Part shown: positions 1 through 7,562 of the stretch, piece after piece
How positions within the stretch are numbered: position 1 is the stretch's first letter
Layout: the number at the start of each line of letters is the position of its first letter
Source: Aliarcobacter sp.
Lineage (GTDB): Bacteria; Campylobacterota; Campylobacteria; Campylobacterales; Arcobacteraceae
Length of the DNA stretch: 22,113 bases
Direction of reading: 5' to 3'
Assembly: GCA_017996075.1 (NCBI GenBank)
Contig: JAGOHQ010000001.1
Location: forward strand, 1 to 22,113
Made by a program: the position numbers and the translations under genes
The notes under the pieces: model-generated
Databases searched by the model: none
What the model was told of the DNA's origin: nothing
What the model saw: only the letters and a program-made list of their open reading frames with translations

Positions 1-527
1 AGAAAAATAATATTGAAGTTTTAATTTTAGATGATAAAGAGATAGATGAGATTATAACTCCAACAATTGGTGCATTTAAAGAGTGGCAATTTACAGATAT
101 AACAACAGCACAAGCTCCAAAAGTTGAGGTAAATGAAGAAGAGAAACAAAAGATTGAAGAAGAGTTCAAAGATATAGTTTCAAAAATAAAAGAGAAATTA
201 GGTAATGAAGTAAAAGATGTAAAAATTACTTCTAGACTTGATAGTTTTGCTTCTTGTATTACAAAAGATGCTGGGGATGCACAAATGGCTGCTATGGCTC
301 ATATGTTTAGAGCAATGGGACAAGAAGCTCCTGAAGTTAAACCTATTTTAGAGATCAATCCAAATCATGAAATAGTAAAAAAACTTCAATCTTCAACAAA
401 TGATGAATTAATAGAAGATGTATCTTGGATTTTACTTGACCTTGCAAAAATTAGTGAAGGTGTAGATGTAAGTGATAAAGTTGCATTTGCAAAAAGACTT
501 TCAAAAATAACTGCAAAAGCACTATAA
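1..527 (+). CDS. htpG: HtpG (Hsp90-family chaperone), C-terminal part, 5' truncated by window
   Basis: Only the last ~175 codons are present; the frame is open from base 3 to the TAA at 525-527 with no start at the window edge. The visible protein corresponds to the end of the Hsp90 middle domain and the C-terminal dimerisation domain: an acidic linker, then a stretch with D-S-F-A-S-C, an M-A-A-M-A-H-M-F helix, an I-L-E-I-N-P-N-H motif and a final dimerisation helix. The N-P-N-H segment and following helices are characteristic of bacterial HtpG, a cytosolic ATP-dependent chaperone. The C-terminus lacks the MEEVD peptide of eukaryotic Hsp90, as expected for bacteria. An internal ATG at 285 is not a start, because the homology continues upstream of it. 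A hairpin terminator follows directly. Confidence 0.93.
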   Translation, partial: KNNIEVLILDDKEIDEIITPTIGAFKEWQFTDITTAQAPKVEVNEEEKQKIEEEFKDIVSKIKEKLGNEVKDVKITSRLDSFASCITKDAGDAQMAAMAHMFRAMGQEAPEVKPILEINPNHEIVKKLQSSTNDELIEDVSWILLDLAKISEGVDVSDKVAFAKRLSKITAKAL

Positions 528-537
528 ATCTTTCTTC

Positions 538-580
538 TAAGACTACTTGGTTTTTAAATCAAGTAGTCTTAATCTTTTTA
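538..580 (+). terminator. Rho-independent terminator after htpG
   Basis: A perfect 12-bp inverted repeat (538-549 pairs with 560-571; arm TAAGACTACTTG) with a 10-base loop is followed by a T-rich tail at 573-579. It starts 11 bases after the htpG stop and separates htpG from the following export operon. Confidence 0.8.
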
Positions 581-600
581 ATACTTAAGTTATTTTTCGA

Positions 601-606
601 TACAAT
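601..606 (+). promoter_or_regulatory. Candidate -10 box (TACAAT) for the export operon
   Basis: GATACAAT lies about 30 bases upstream of the TTG start at 637 and just after the htpG terminator, preceded by a T-rich stretch. This fits Campylobacterota sigma-70 promoters, which have a strong extended -10 box and no conserved -35. Inferred from sequence only. Confidence 0.45.
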
Positions 607-636
607 CAAATTTTATCCACATATTAGGAAATTGTT

Positions 637-1626
637 TTGAAAAAAATCTTTTTTATTATCGTTTTAATTTCAATTTTTATATCATTTTACTATTTTTCTT
701 ATTTACAAAAAGAGTCAAAAAATCTTGAAGGTTTTACCTTTGGTAATGGAAGATCTCAAACTACTCAAGTTGATATATCTTCAAAGCTATCTGGAAGATT
801 AGAAACTATAACTGTTCAAGAGGGTGATTTAGTTGAAAAAAATCAGCTTCTTGCAAAAATAGAGATAAAAGAGTTAAATACAAAACTACAAGAGGCATTA
901 GCTCACAAGAATCAGGCAATTGAAAATAAAAAGTATGCTTTGCAGATTGTAAATCAAAAGCAAAGTGAACTCTCTTTGGTTGAAAAAGATTTTTATAGAG
1001 CGAATAATCTTTTTAAATCAAAAAGTATTTCACTAGCTGAATTTCAAAAAAGAGAGACAGATTTAAAAAATGCTCAAATTGCACTAAATGCAGCTAAAAC
1101 TCAAGTAAGTAGCTCAGAAGCTACTATAAATGCACTAGAAGCTCAAATAGAGAGCATAAAAGTAAATATTGAAGATTCAAAATTATACTCACCAATAAAA
1201 GGAAGAGTTCTATATAAAATTGCCCAAAATGGTGAAATTGTAGCAAGTGGCGGAAAGGTTTTGGTTGTTTTAGATTTAATGGATACATATATGGATATTT
1301 TTCTTTCAACATCTCAAGCTGGTCTTGTTGATGTTGGAAGTGAAGCTAGAATAATTTTTGATGCTATTCCAAGTATTGCAATTCCTGCAAATGTAACTTT
1401 TGTATCTCCTTTGTCTCAATTTACTCCAAAAGAGATAGAAACAAAAGAGGAGAGAGCTAAATTGATGTTTAAAGTCAAAGTAAAAATTTCCCCAGATTTA
1501 CTAGAAAAATATTTTGATAAGGTTAAAACAGGACTTCCTGGTGTTGCTTATATTAAATTAGATAAAAATGCAGTTTGGCCAGAGCATTTAAATAATTTAC
1601 CAAAAGATATAAAGTCTAATGAGTGA
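637..1626 (+). CDS. HlyD-family membrane fusion protein, YhiI-like
   Basis: Predicted periplasmic adaptor of an ABC exporter, linking the inner-membrane transporter to an outer-membrane channel. One membrane anchor occupies residues 4-23. A first lipoyl half-motif is at about 45-75 (S-S-K-L-S-G-R-L with V-Q-E-G-D-L-V), a long coiled-coil hairpin rich in Lys, Gln and Ala at about 78-182, and the second lipoyl half at about 184-212 (Y-S-P-I-K-G-R-V, then V-A-S-G-G-K-V). A beta-barrel region follows. At 329 residues it is close to E. coli YhiI. The start is TTG at 637, chosen because AGGAA at 626-630 is spaced correctly and the signal anchor begins there. Its last 8 bases overlap the start of the next gene, so translation is probably coupled. 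No outer-membrane partner gene is nearby. The YhiI assignment rests mainly on the neighbours; the HlyD fold assignment is firm. Confidence 0.88.
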   Translation: MKKIFFIIVLISIFISFYYFSYLQKESKNLEGFTFGNGRSQTTQVDISSKLSGRLETITVQEGDLVEKNQLLAKIEIKELNTKLQEALAHKNQAIENKKYALQIVNQKQSELSLVEKDFYRANNLFKSKSISLAEFQKRETDLKNAQIALNAAKTQVSSSEATINALEAQIESIKVNIEDSKLYSPIKGRVLYKIAQNGEIVASGGKVLVVLDLMDTYMDIFLSTSQAGLVDVGSEARIIFDAIPSIAIPANVTFVSPLSQFTPKEIETKEERAKLMFKVKVKISPDLLEKYFDKVKTGLPGVAYIKLDKNAVWPEHLNNLPKDIKSNE

Positions 1627-4336
1627 AATTGTTGCAAAAATAACTAATCTTTCTCATAAATACAAAGATGTAATTGCTCTTGAAGATATCAATTTAGAAT
1701 TGCCAAAAGGCAAAATGATAGGACTTATTGGTCCAGATGGTGTTGGAAAATCTACTCTTTTGGCAATTTTATCTGGAACAAAAGTTATTCAAAAAGGAAG
1801 AGTTGAAGTTTTAAATTTTGATATAAGTATTCAAAAAGCTAGAGATATTGTTTGTCCAAAAGTTGCATATATGCCACAAGGTTTAGGAAAAAATTTATAT
1901 ATGACTTTAAGTGTCTATGAAAATATAGAGTTTTTTGCTAGGCTTTTTGGTTTAGATAAACAACAAAGAAAAAAAAGAATTTTACAACTTTTACAAAGTA
2001 CAGATTTAATAAAATTTAAAGATAGACCAGCTGGAAAACTCTCTGGTGGAATGAAACAAAAATTGGGTCTTTGTTGTGCTTTAATTCATGACCCCGAGAT
2101 TTTAATCTTAGATGAACCTACAACTGGTGTTGATCCACTTTCAAGGCGAGAGTTTTGGAAACTTATAAATCTAATAAAAAATAAAAACAAAAATATGAGT
2201 GTTTTAATTGCAACTGCATATATGCAAGAAGCAGCTACTTTTGATGCAATTATTGCTATGGATGATGGAAAAATCTTAATGAATGGAACACTTGAAGAGA
2301 TTTTAAAAAACACTAATAGCCTTGATATAGACGAAGCTTTTATAAAATTATTGCCAGATGAAAAAAGAGTTGGATATGAAAAATTAGTAGTTCCAAAAAA
2401 AGATTATAAAACTATTTTTCACTCTATTGAAGTAGAAAATTTAAGTATGAAATTTGGTGATTTTACTGCTGTTGATAGTGTAAATTTGAATATAAAAGAG
2501 GGAGAAATATTTGGATTTTTAGGTTCAAATGGATGTGGAAAAACTACAACAATGAAGATGTTAACAGGACTTTTAAATCCAAGTAGCGGAACTGTAAAAC
2601 TTTTTGGAAAAGAGTTGCAAAAAAGCTCTTTAGATGCAAAAGAGTTTGTAGGTTATATGACTCAAAACTTCTCTTTATATAGTGAACTAAGTGTTTATGA
2701 GAATTTAAAGCTACATGCAAAACTTTTTCATATAAAAAATCAAAATCAAAGGTTAGAGTATCTTTTGGAAAAATTCTCTCTAAAAGAGTATAAAAATAGT
2801 TTTGCAAAAGATTTACCATTGGGAATAAAGCAAAGACTCTCTTTGGCTGTTGCTGTTGTTCATACTCCTAAAATGCTCATTTTAGATGAGCCAACTTCGG
2901 GAGTTGATCCAGTCTCAAGAGATAATTTTTGGAAACTTTTAGTTGATTTATCAAGAAATGAAAATGTTACTATTTTTATCTCCACTCACTTTATGAATGA
3001 AGGTGAAAGATGCGATAGAATCTCTTTGATGCATAAAGGAAAAGTTTTAGTAAGCAACACTCCAGAAGATTTAATAAAACAAAAAAATAAAGATAATCTT
3101 GAAGATGCTTTTATAGCTTATATTGAAGATGTTTTAGATGAGAGTGAAAAAAAAGAGATTACTCTTGAAACTGAAGATAAAAATATAGAAAAAAATATAA
3201 CTCAAAATAGTTTTTTTAGTTTACAAAGAGCCTTATCTTATAGTTATAAGGAGTCATTAGAGCTTTTAAGGGACAAAGTTAGGCTCACTTTTGCACTTTT
3301 AGGAACGGTTATTTTACTTTTTGTTATGGGGTATGGAATTAGTTTTGATGTTGAGAATCTTAAATTTGCAGTATTAGATCAAGATAAGTCACCTATTAGT
3401 CAAAACTATATACAAAATATAGCTGGTTCTAGATATTTTATTGAAAAAGAGGAGTTAAGTTCATTTGAAGATTTAGAATTTAAAATGAAAAGTTCTCAAA
3501 TTAATCTAGCCTTTATAATTCCACCTGATTTTGGAAAAAATATACAAAAAGGCAATCATCAAGAAGTTGCTGTTTGGATTGATGGAACTTTTCCTTTTAG
3601 AGCTGAGACAATACATGGTTATGTTCAAGGTTTGCACTTAAATTATCTAAAAAATCAATACAAAGAGAGTTTAGGAATTGATTTAAAATCAGATGTAAAT
3701 GTTCTTTTACGATATAGATATAATCAAGATTTTAAAAGTATTTACTCTATGGTTCCAGCAGTTATATCTATTCTTTTGATTTTTATTCCAGCTATTTTAA
3801 TGGCATTAAGTGTTGTAAGAGAAAAAGAACTAGGTTCTATTGTAAATTTTTATGCTACACCTGTACGAAAAATGGAATTTTTATTAGGAAAGCAGTTGCC
3901 ATATATAGTCGTTAGTTTAATTAGTTTTTTCGGGCTAGTTACTTTTGCTATATATGTATTTCAAGTTCCACTAAAAGGGAGTTTATTTACACTTACTTTG
4001 GGAGTTTTTTTATATATTATTTGCACAACTGCGATTGGGCTATTTATCTCATCTTTTGTTAAAACTCAAATCGCAGCACTAATGGGAACTGCAATTTTAA
4101 CACTTCTTCCAACAATACAATTTTCAGGTCTAAAAGAGCCTGTTAGTTCACTTGAAGGAGTTGCTCAATATATTGGAAATATATTTCCTGTAACATACTT
4201 TATAAATATAAGCAGAGGTGTTTTTAGTAAAAATGTATCTTTTAGTGAGTTAAGATTTGAATTTTTTGTATTAAGTATATCTATTTTTGTAATACTATAT
4301 TGTAGTTATTTAGTTTTAAATAAACAGGAAAAATAA
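1619..4336 (+). CDS. rbbA: RbbA/YhiH-type ABC transporter: two ATPase domains fused to an ABC-2 permease
   Basis: A 905-residue fusion, close to the E. coli RbbA length. ATPase domain 1 has Walker A G-P-D-G-V-G-K-S-T (38-46), signature L-S-G-G-M-K-Q (141-147) and Walker B I-L-I-L-D-E-P (161-167). Domain 2 has Walker A G-S-N-G-C-G-K-T-T (302-310), a degenerate signature L-P-L-G-I-K-Q (399-405), Walker B ending D-E-P (423-425) and an H-loop His457 in S-T-H-F-M-N-E. In domain 1 the H-loop reads A-T-A-Y-M-Q-E, so the switch histidine is absent. The permease half has a helix at about 555-576, a soluble loop, then membrane helices from about 711 to the end, with the ABC-2 motif V-V-R-E-K-E-L-G-S-I (732-741). 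These features match E. coli RbbA, described both as a ribosome-associated ATPase and as a putative exporter subunit. Gene order with HlyD and YhhJ supports an export role. Confidence 0.9.
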   Translation: MSEIVAKITNLSHKYKDVIALEDINLELPKGKMIGLIGPDGVGKSTLLAILSGTKVIQKGRVEVLNFDISIQKARDIVCPKVAYMPQGLGKNLYMTLSVYENIEFFARLFGLDKQQRKKRILQLLQSTDLIKFKDRPAGKLSGGMKQKLGLCCALIHDPEILILDEPTTGVDPLSRREFWKLINLIKNKNKNMSVLIATAYMQEAATFDAIIAMDDGKILMNGTLEEILKNTNSLDIDEAFIKLLPDEKRVGYEKLVVPKKDYKTIFHSIEVENLSMKFGDFTAVDSVNLNIKEGEIFGFLGSNGCGKTTTMKMLTGLLNPSSGTVKLFGKELQKSSLDAKEFVGYMTQNFSLYSELSVYENLKLHAKLFHIKNQNQRLEYLLEKFSLKEYKNSFAKDLPLGIKQRLSLAVAVVHTPKMLILDEPTSGVDPVSRDNFWKLLVDLSRNENVTIFISTHFMNEGERCDRISLMHKGKVLVSNTPEDLIKQKNKDNLEDAFIAYIEDVLDESEKKEITLETEDKNIEKNITQNSFFSLQRALSYSYKESLELLRDKVRLTFALLGTVILLFVMGYGISFDVENLKFAVLDQDKSPISQNYIQNIAGSRYFIEKEELSSFEDLEFKMKSSQINLAFIIPPDFGKNIQKGNHQEVAVWIDGTFPFRAETIHGYVQGLHLNYLKNQYKESLGIDLKSDVNVLLRYRYNQDFKSIYSMVPAVISILLIFIPAILMALSVVREKELGSIVNFYATPVRKMEFLLGKQLPYIVVSLISFFGLVTFAIYVFQVPLKGSLFTLTLGVFLYIICTTAIGLFISSFVKTQIAALMGTAILTLLPTIQFSGLKEPVSSLEGVAQYIGNIFPVTYFINISRGVFSKNVSFSELRFEFFVLSISIFVILYCSYLVLNKQEK

Positions 4337-4338
4337 CT

Positions 4339-5463
4339 ATGATAAGAACTTTTTTAAATATTTATAATTTAATGATTAAAGAGTTAAAAATAGTTTTGTA
4401 CGATAAAGGTATGCTTATATTTATTATATATGTTTTTTCAGTAGCAATTTATATAGGAGGAACAAAAACTTCAACAGAGTTAAAAAATGGTTCAATTGCT
4501 TTTGTAGATAGCGATAAAAGTCAGTTATCACAAAGATTAATTGATGCTTTTTATAAGCCTAGATTTAATACACCTGATATTATCTCTTATTATGATATTG
4601 ACAAAAAGATGGATTCAGGATATTACACTTTTATTGTTTTAATTCCAAGTGAATTTGAAAAAGATGTTTTATCAAATAATGTACCAGAAATTCAAGTAAA
4701 TATAGATGCAACACGAATGACACAAGCTGGAATTGGTGCTTCTTATGTAAGAAATATTATAAATCAAGAGATAGAAACTTTTTTGCAAAAAAGTTCTGAA
4801 AATAGTTTTAATCCCAAATTAGTTACTAGATATAAATATAATCAAAATCTTACAGGAGATTGGTTTGGAAGCATAAATGAGATTATAAATAATATTGTAA
4901 TGATATCAATATTGCTTTCAGCTGCGTTTTTGGTTAGAGAGCGAGAACATGGTACTATTGAGCATTTAATGGTAATGCCTTTAAGCTCTTTTGAAATAAT
5001 GATTTCAAAGATATTGGCTGTTTGTATTATAGTTTTAATTGGAGTTTGCTTTAGTATATTCTTTATAGTAGAGATTCTTTTACAAATTCCAATTAGTGGA
5101 TCAATTGTTTTATATCTATTTTCTACTTTTTTGGTTTTGTTTGCTACAACTTCAATGGGTGTTTTTATAGGAACTGTTGTAAAAAATATGCCTCAACTTG
5201 GAATGGTGTTTATTTTAACAATTTTGCCATTAATGATGCTTTCAGGAACAATGTCACCATATGAAAGTATGCCTTTGGTATTGCAATATCTAATGAACTT
5301 AATGCCAACTAGCCATTTTGTTGAGTTATCACAGGCTATTTTGTTTAGAGATGCTGGAATTACTATTGTTTATAAACAGATGATAAATATTTTTTTAATA
5401 GGAGTAGTATTTTTTACTATTACTTTGCTAATATTTAAAAAAAGTTTAAAACTAAATGGTTAA
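4339..5463 (+). CDS. yhhJ: YhhJ-type ABC-2 permease
   Basis: A 374-residue inner-membrane ABC-2 permease, the same length as E. coli YhhJ. It has an N-terminal helix at about 25-42, a large extracytoplasmic domain at about 45-185 (with the A-F-V-D-S-D-K-S-Q strand typical of the family), then a cluster of helices to the C-terminus. The conserved ABC-2 motif V-R-E-R-E-H-G-T-I-E-H follows the second helix, and a Pro/Gly-rich L-S-G-T-M-S-P-Y-E-S-M-P loop precedes the last helices. The start is 2 bases after the RbbA stop, with AGGAAAA upstream. It probably pairs with the permease half of the RbbA-like protein to form the transmembrane channel, with the HlyD protein as adaptor. The substrate cannot be read from the sequence. 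Confidence 0.88.
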   Translation: MIRTFLNIYNLMIKELKIVLYDKGMLIFIIYVFSVAIYIGGTKTSTELKNGSIAFVDSDKSQLSQRLIDAFYKPRFNTPDIISYYDIDKKMDSGYYTFIVLIPSEFEKDVLSNNVPEIQVNIDATRMTQAGIGASYVRNIINQEIETFLQKSSENSFNPKLVTRYKYNQNLTGDWFGSINEIINNIVMISILLSAAFLVREREHGTIEHLMVMPLSSFEIMISKILAVCIIVLIGVCFSIFFIVEILLQIPISGSIVLYLFSTFLVLFATTSMGVFIGTVVKNMPQLGMVFILTILPLMMLSGTMSPYESMPLVLQYLMNLMPTSHFVELSQAILFRDAGITIVYKQMINIFLIGVVFFTITLLIFKKSLKLNG

Positions 5464-5486
5464 AAGATAAAATAAAAGGAAAGTAG

Positions 5487-6068
5487 ATGTTAAATGCTTT
5501 GTATAATGCTTTGAAATATATATTTAAAAAAGTTACAAAGCTTTCAATTCCATATTTTAGCCTTGAGGAAAATTATTTAAAATTTAAAATTACAAGTGAA
5601 TTTAGTTTTAAATTTCTTCTTTCAAATATTGAGACAAAAACAAGACATGATGCATATGTTTTAGATGCATACAATCTAAAAACAAAAGATATTTATATAG
5701 AGTATATTCACACTATAAACGGAGTTATCTGGAATAGCCAGCCTTTTAGTGCATTTTTAGATTTATTAAAAGATGAGTTAAAAACAAACTCTTTTAAAAA
5801 TATATTTAAAAAAAGTTTTTCACCATATGAGTTTAATATTTATGAAGTAGATAATGTTTATAAGTTATATATAATATATATTTATGAGATAGATAAAGAG
5901 ATTTTTATAATAGATAAAAAAGGTTTACTATTTGAAAAGCTTATTCAAAATTTTGATAAAACTATTTTAGTTGAATACCAAAATAAAGATATTTTAGATT
6001 TAAATTTAAATTTTAGTTTGGTAAAAAATAATGGTTTAAGGAACTATTTCAAACTAGCTTCAAGCTAA
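5487..6068 (+). CDS. Hypothetical protein (orphan last gene of the export operon)
   Basis: I do not recognise this family. The protein has 193 residues, no signal peptide and no convincing transmembrane helix. It opens with a basic amphipathic stretch (about 1-18, many Lys with Leu/Ile/Phe) and continues as alternating hydrophobic and charged short segments that look like beta strands, rich in Tyr, Phe, Ile and Lys. The start ATG has a good AAAGGAAA site and lies 23 bases after yhhJ, so it is probably cotranscribed with the exporter. Its TAA lies inside the terminator hairpin. Codon use matches the neighbours. It could be an accessory to the exporter or a passenger gene; nothing in the sequence decides. 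Confidence 0.75.
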   Translation: MLNALYNALKYIFKKVTKLSIPYFSLEENYLKFKITSEFSFKFLLSNIETKTRHDAYVLDAYNLKTKDIYIEYIHTINGVIWNSQPFSAFLDLLKDELKTNSFKNIFKKSFSPYEFNIYEVDNVYKLYIIYIYEIDKEIFIIDKKGLLFEKLIQNFDKTILVEYQNKDILDLNLNFSLVKNNGLRNYFKLASS

Positions 6069-6095
6069 TTTGAAATCTATTTTAATTTTTTTGAA
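6047..6095. terminator. Bidirectional terminator between convergent genes
   Basis: A hairpin with arms TTTCAAA/TTTGAAA (6047-6053 and 6069-6075), one C/A mismatch, then TAGCT/AGCTA (6055-6059 and 6063-6067) around a 3-base loop is followed by T-rich DNA (6076-6090). The left side overlaps the final codons of the upstream orphan gene. It lies between two convergent genes and could serve both. Confidence 0.65.
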
Positions 6096-6101
6096 TCTTT
6101 T

Positions 6102-6887
6102 TTATTTTCCAAATACCTGTTTTAAAATTGAGCTAGTTTGTTCAACCGGATTTGCTCTAATACCAGCTTCTTTTTCACCTATCATATTAAAAAGACCATC
6201 AATAGCCTTTTGTGTAACAAAATCATCTAAACTCTCACTAGAGCTACTTGTATTTACTCCTAAATTTTTTGCTAAACCTGAAATAGCACTATTATTTAAA
6301 AGTGGTTTTGCACTTGATTCATAAAAACTATTTGCCATATCGTAATATTGTGCAACATTGTTATCTTTCATACTAGATTGAATAATTGGTTTAATCATCT
6401 TTTTCAAAGAGTCTGTTGTATTGTCTTTGAAATAATTTGTTGCTCCATTTTCTCCACTATTTAAAATCTTTTGAGCATCAGTTAAACTCATTTTTGAAAT
6501 AGCATCCATAAAAATATCTGCAGTTTTTGGAGCGGCTTGTGATGCTGCACTGTTCATAGATTTAATCAAATCATCAGCCATTTTATCTCCACCAGCTTTT
6601 CTTATAAGAGTTTCAGCATTTGCTAAATTTTCAGGAAGAGGAATTCTTACATCTTTGTTATTTAAATAACCATCTTTTTTACCAAGTTGTGTTGTAGCAA
6701 ATGTTACACCACTTTTTAAAGCCTCTTTTAAACCGCTAGAAATCGTACTATTATCTAAGTTTGATTTATTTTGTGATTGATTAGTAGTTGAAGGTATATT
6801 TTTCCCAACTTCTGTTGCAATACTCTTTAAATCAAAAGCAAAAATAGATGTTAATAAGATTGATGACAGCAAAACTGTTTTTTTCAT
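6102..6887 (-). CDS. DUF4197 domain protein, secreted
   Basis: A 261-residue protein with a clear Sec signal peptide: M-K-K-T followed by a hydrophobic core, with probable cleavage around residue 17 near I-F-A. The mature part begins with a Ser/Asn/Gln-rich segment (about 25-48), followed by helices typical of DUF4197: G-L-K-E-A-L-K-S-G, a K-K-D-G-Y-L-N-N motif, V-R-I-P-L-P, and a D-G-L-F-N-M-I-G-E-K-E motif near the C-terminus. The family is of unknown function and is usually periplasmic or lipid-associated. The signal peptide here ends without a lipobox Cys, so it is predicted to be soluble or peripheral. The ATG has a good AGGAGA site (6892-6897). It is monocistronic, divergent from the DedA gene. 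Confidence 0.85.
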   Translation of the reverse strand: MKKTVLLSSILLTSIFAFDLKSIATEVGKNIPSTTNQSQNKSNLDNSTISSGLKEALKSGVTFATTQLGKKDGYLNNKDVRIPLPENLANAETLIRKAGGDKMADDLIKSMNSAASQAAPKTADIFMDAISKMSLTDAQKILNSGENGATNYFKDNTTDSLKKMIKPIIQSSMKDNNVAQYYDMANSFYESSAKPLLNNSAISGLAKNLGVNTSSSSESLDDFVTQKAIDGLFNMIGEKEAGIRANPVEQTSSILKQVFGK

Positions 6888-6911
6888 AAAGTCTCCTAAA
6901 TAAATTTTTTG

Positions 6912-6917
6912 ATTATA
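6912..6917 (-). promoter_or_regulatory. Candidate -10 box (TATAAT) for the DUF4197 gene
   Basis: On the minus strand CATATAATC lies 25 bases upstream of the ATG at 6887, which would give a short leader containing the AGGAGA ribosome site. Confidence 0.45.
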
Positions 6918-6946
6918 TGAAATTTATACTAAATTTAGATAATAGC

Positions 6947-6952
6947 TATAAT
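6947..6952 (+). promoter_or_regulatory. Candidate -10 box (TATAAT) for dedA-dbpA
   Basis: GCTATAATC lies about 50 bases upstream of the DedA-family start, in the divergent spacer. Together with the minus-strand box at 6912 it forms back-to-back promoters. Confidence 0.45.
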
Positions 6953-7001
6953 CAAACAAGATTTAGATAAAATAATAACTTTAATAAAGTATAGGAAAGT
7001 T

Positions 7002-7562
7002 ATGGAACAGTTTATTCAAGATTGGGGCTATATAGCTCTTTTTTTATATTCATTTGGTGGTGGTTTTTTGGCTCTTGCGATTGCTGGGGCTTTCTCATTT
7101 GATGGCACTTTAAATATTTATATTACAGTTATTGTTGCTGCAGTTGCAAATATTGTTGGTAGCCAGTTTCTGTTTTTTATGGCAAAAAACAATAAAAATT
7201 ATGCACAAAATATGATGAATAATCATAAAAGAAAAGTTGCACTCGTACAACTTTTATTTAGAAAATATGGTCTTTTTGTAATAATTATTCAAAAATATAT
7301 TTATGGAATTAAAACTTTAGTTCCACTTGTTATGGGTTTATCTGATTATAGTTCATTTAAATTTACTATTATTAACTCAATTGCATCTATTTTATGGGCT
7401 TGTGTTATAGGATATGCTAGTTATATTGCTGGTTCATTTTTACTTGAGTATGCAGATAATTTTAAATATATTGGTCTTTTTACAGTTATTATTGTGCTTA
7501 CAATTTTGATTATTAGTTTTAGACCAAAAAAAAGAAGAAAGAGTAAAGAAAATGATATTTAG
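7002..7562 (+). CDS. DedA-family membrane protein
   Basis: A 186-residue polytopic inner-membrane protein. Hydrophobic segments lie at about 10-30, 38-60, 95-112, 122-147 and 154-172. The order W-G-Y-I-A-L-F near the N-terminus, a re-entrant G-G-G-F-L-A-L-A-I-A-G-A, then a central basic cytoplasmic stretch (Lys/Asn/Arg, about 62-80) and F-R-K-Y-G followed by a K-Y-I-Y-G-I-K-T-L-V-P-L-V-M-G segment is the DedA/VTT layout. The family includes undecaprenyl-phosphate and phospholipid translocases (UptA, DedA). The protein is slightly shorter than the usual ~200 residues. The canonical F-[F/Y]-G-R-[F/H]-x-P-x-x-R motif is replaced by a K-Y-I-Y-G-I-K-T variant. The start has an AGGAAAG site. It overlaps the next gene by 11 bases, implying coupled translation. 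Confidence 0.85.
   Translation: MEQFIQDWGYIALFLYSFGGGFLALAIAGAFSFDGTLNIYITVIVAAVANIVGSQFLFFMAKNNKNYAQNMMNNHKRKVALVQLLFRKYGLFVIIIQKYIYGIKTLVPLVMGLSDYSSFKFTIINSIASILWACVIGYASYIAGSFLLEYADNFKYIGLFTVIIVLTILIISFRPKKRRKSKENDI

Noticed and set aside
2544..2819. Minus-strand ORF of 91 codons
   Set aside because: Antisense shadow of the second ATPase domain of the RbbA-like gene; no ribosome site or recognisable motif.
6070..6324. Plus-strand ORF of 84 codons
   Set aside because: Antisense to the DUF4197 coding sequence, whose signal peptide and family motifs are clear; it starts within a terminator.
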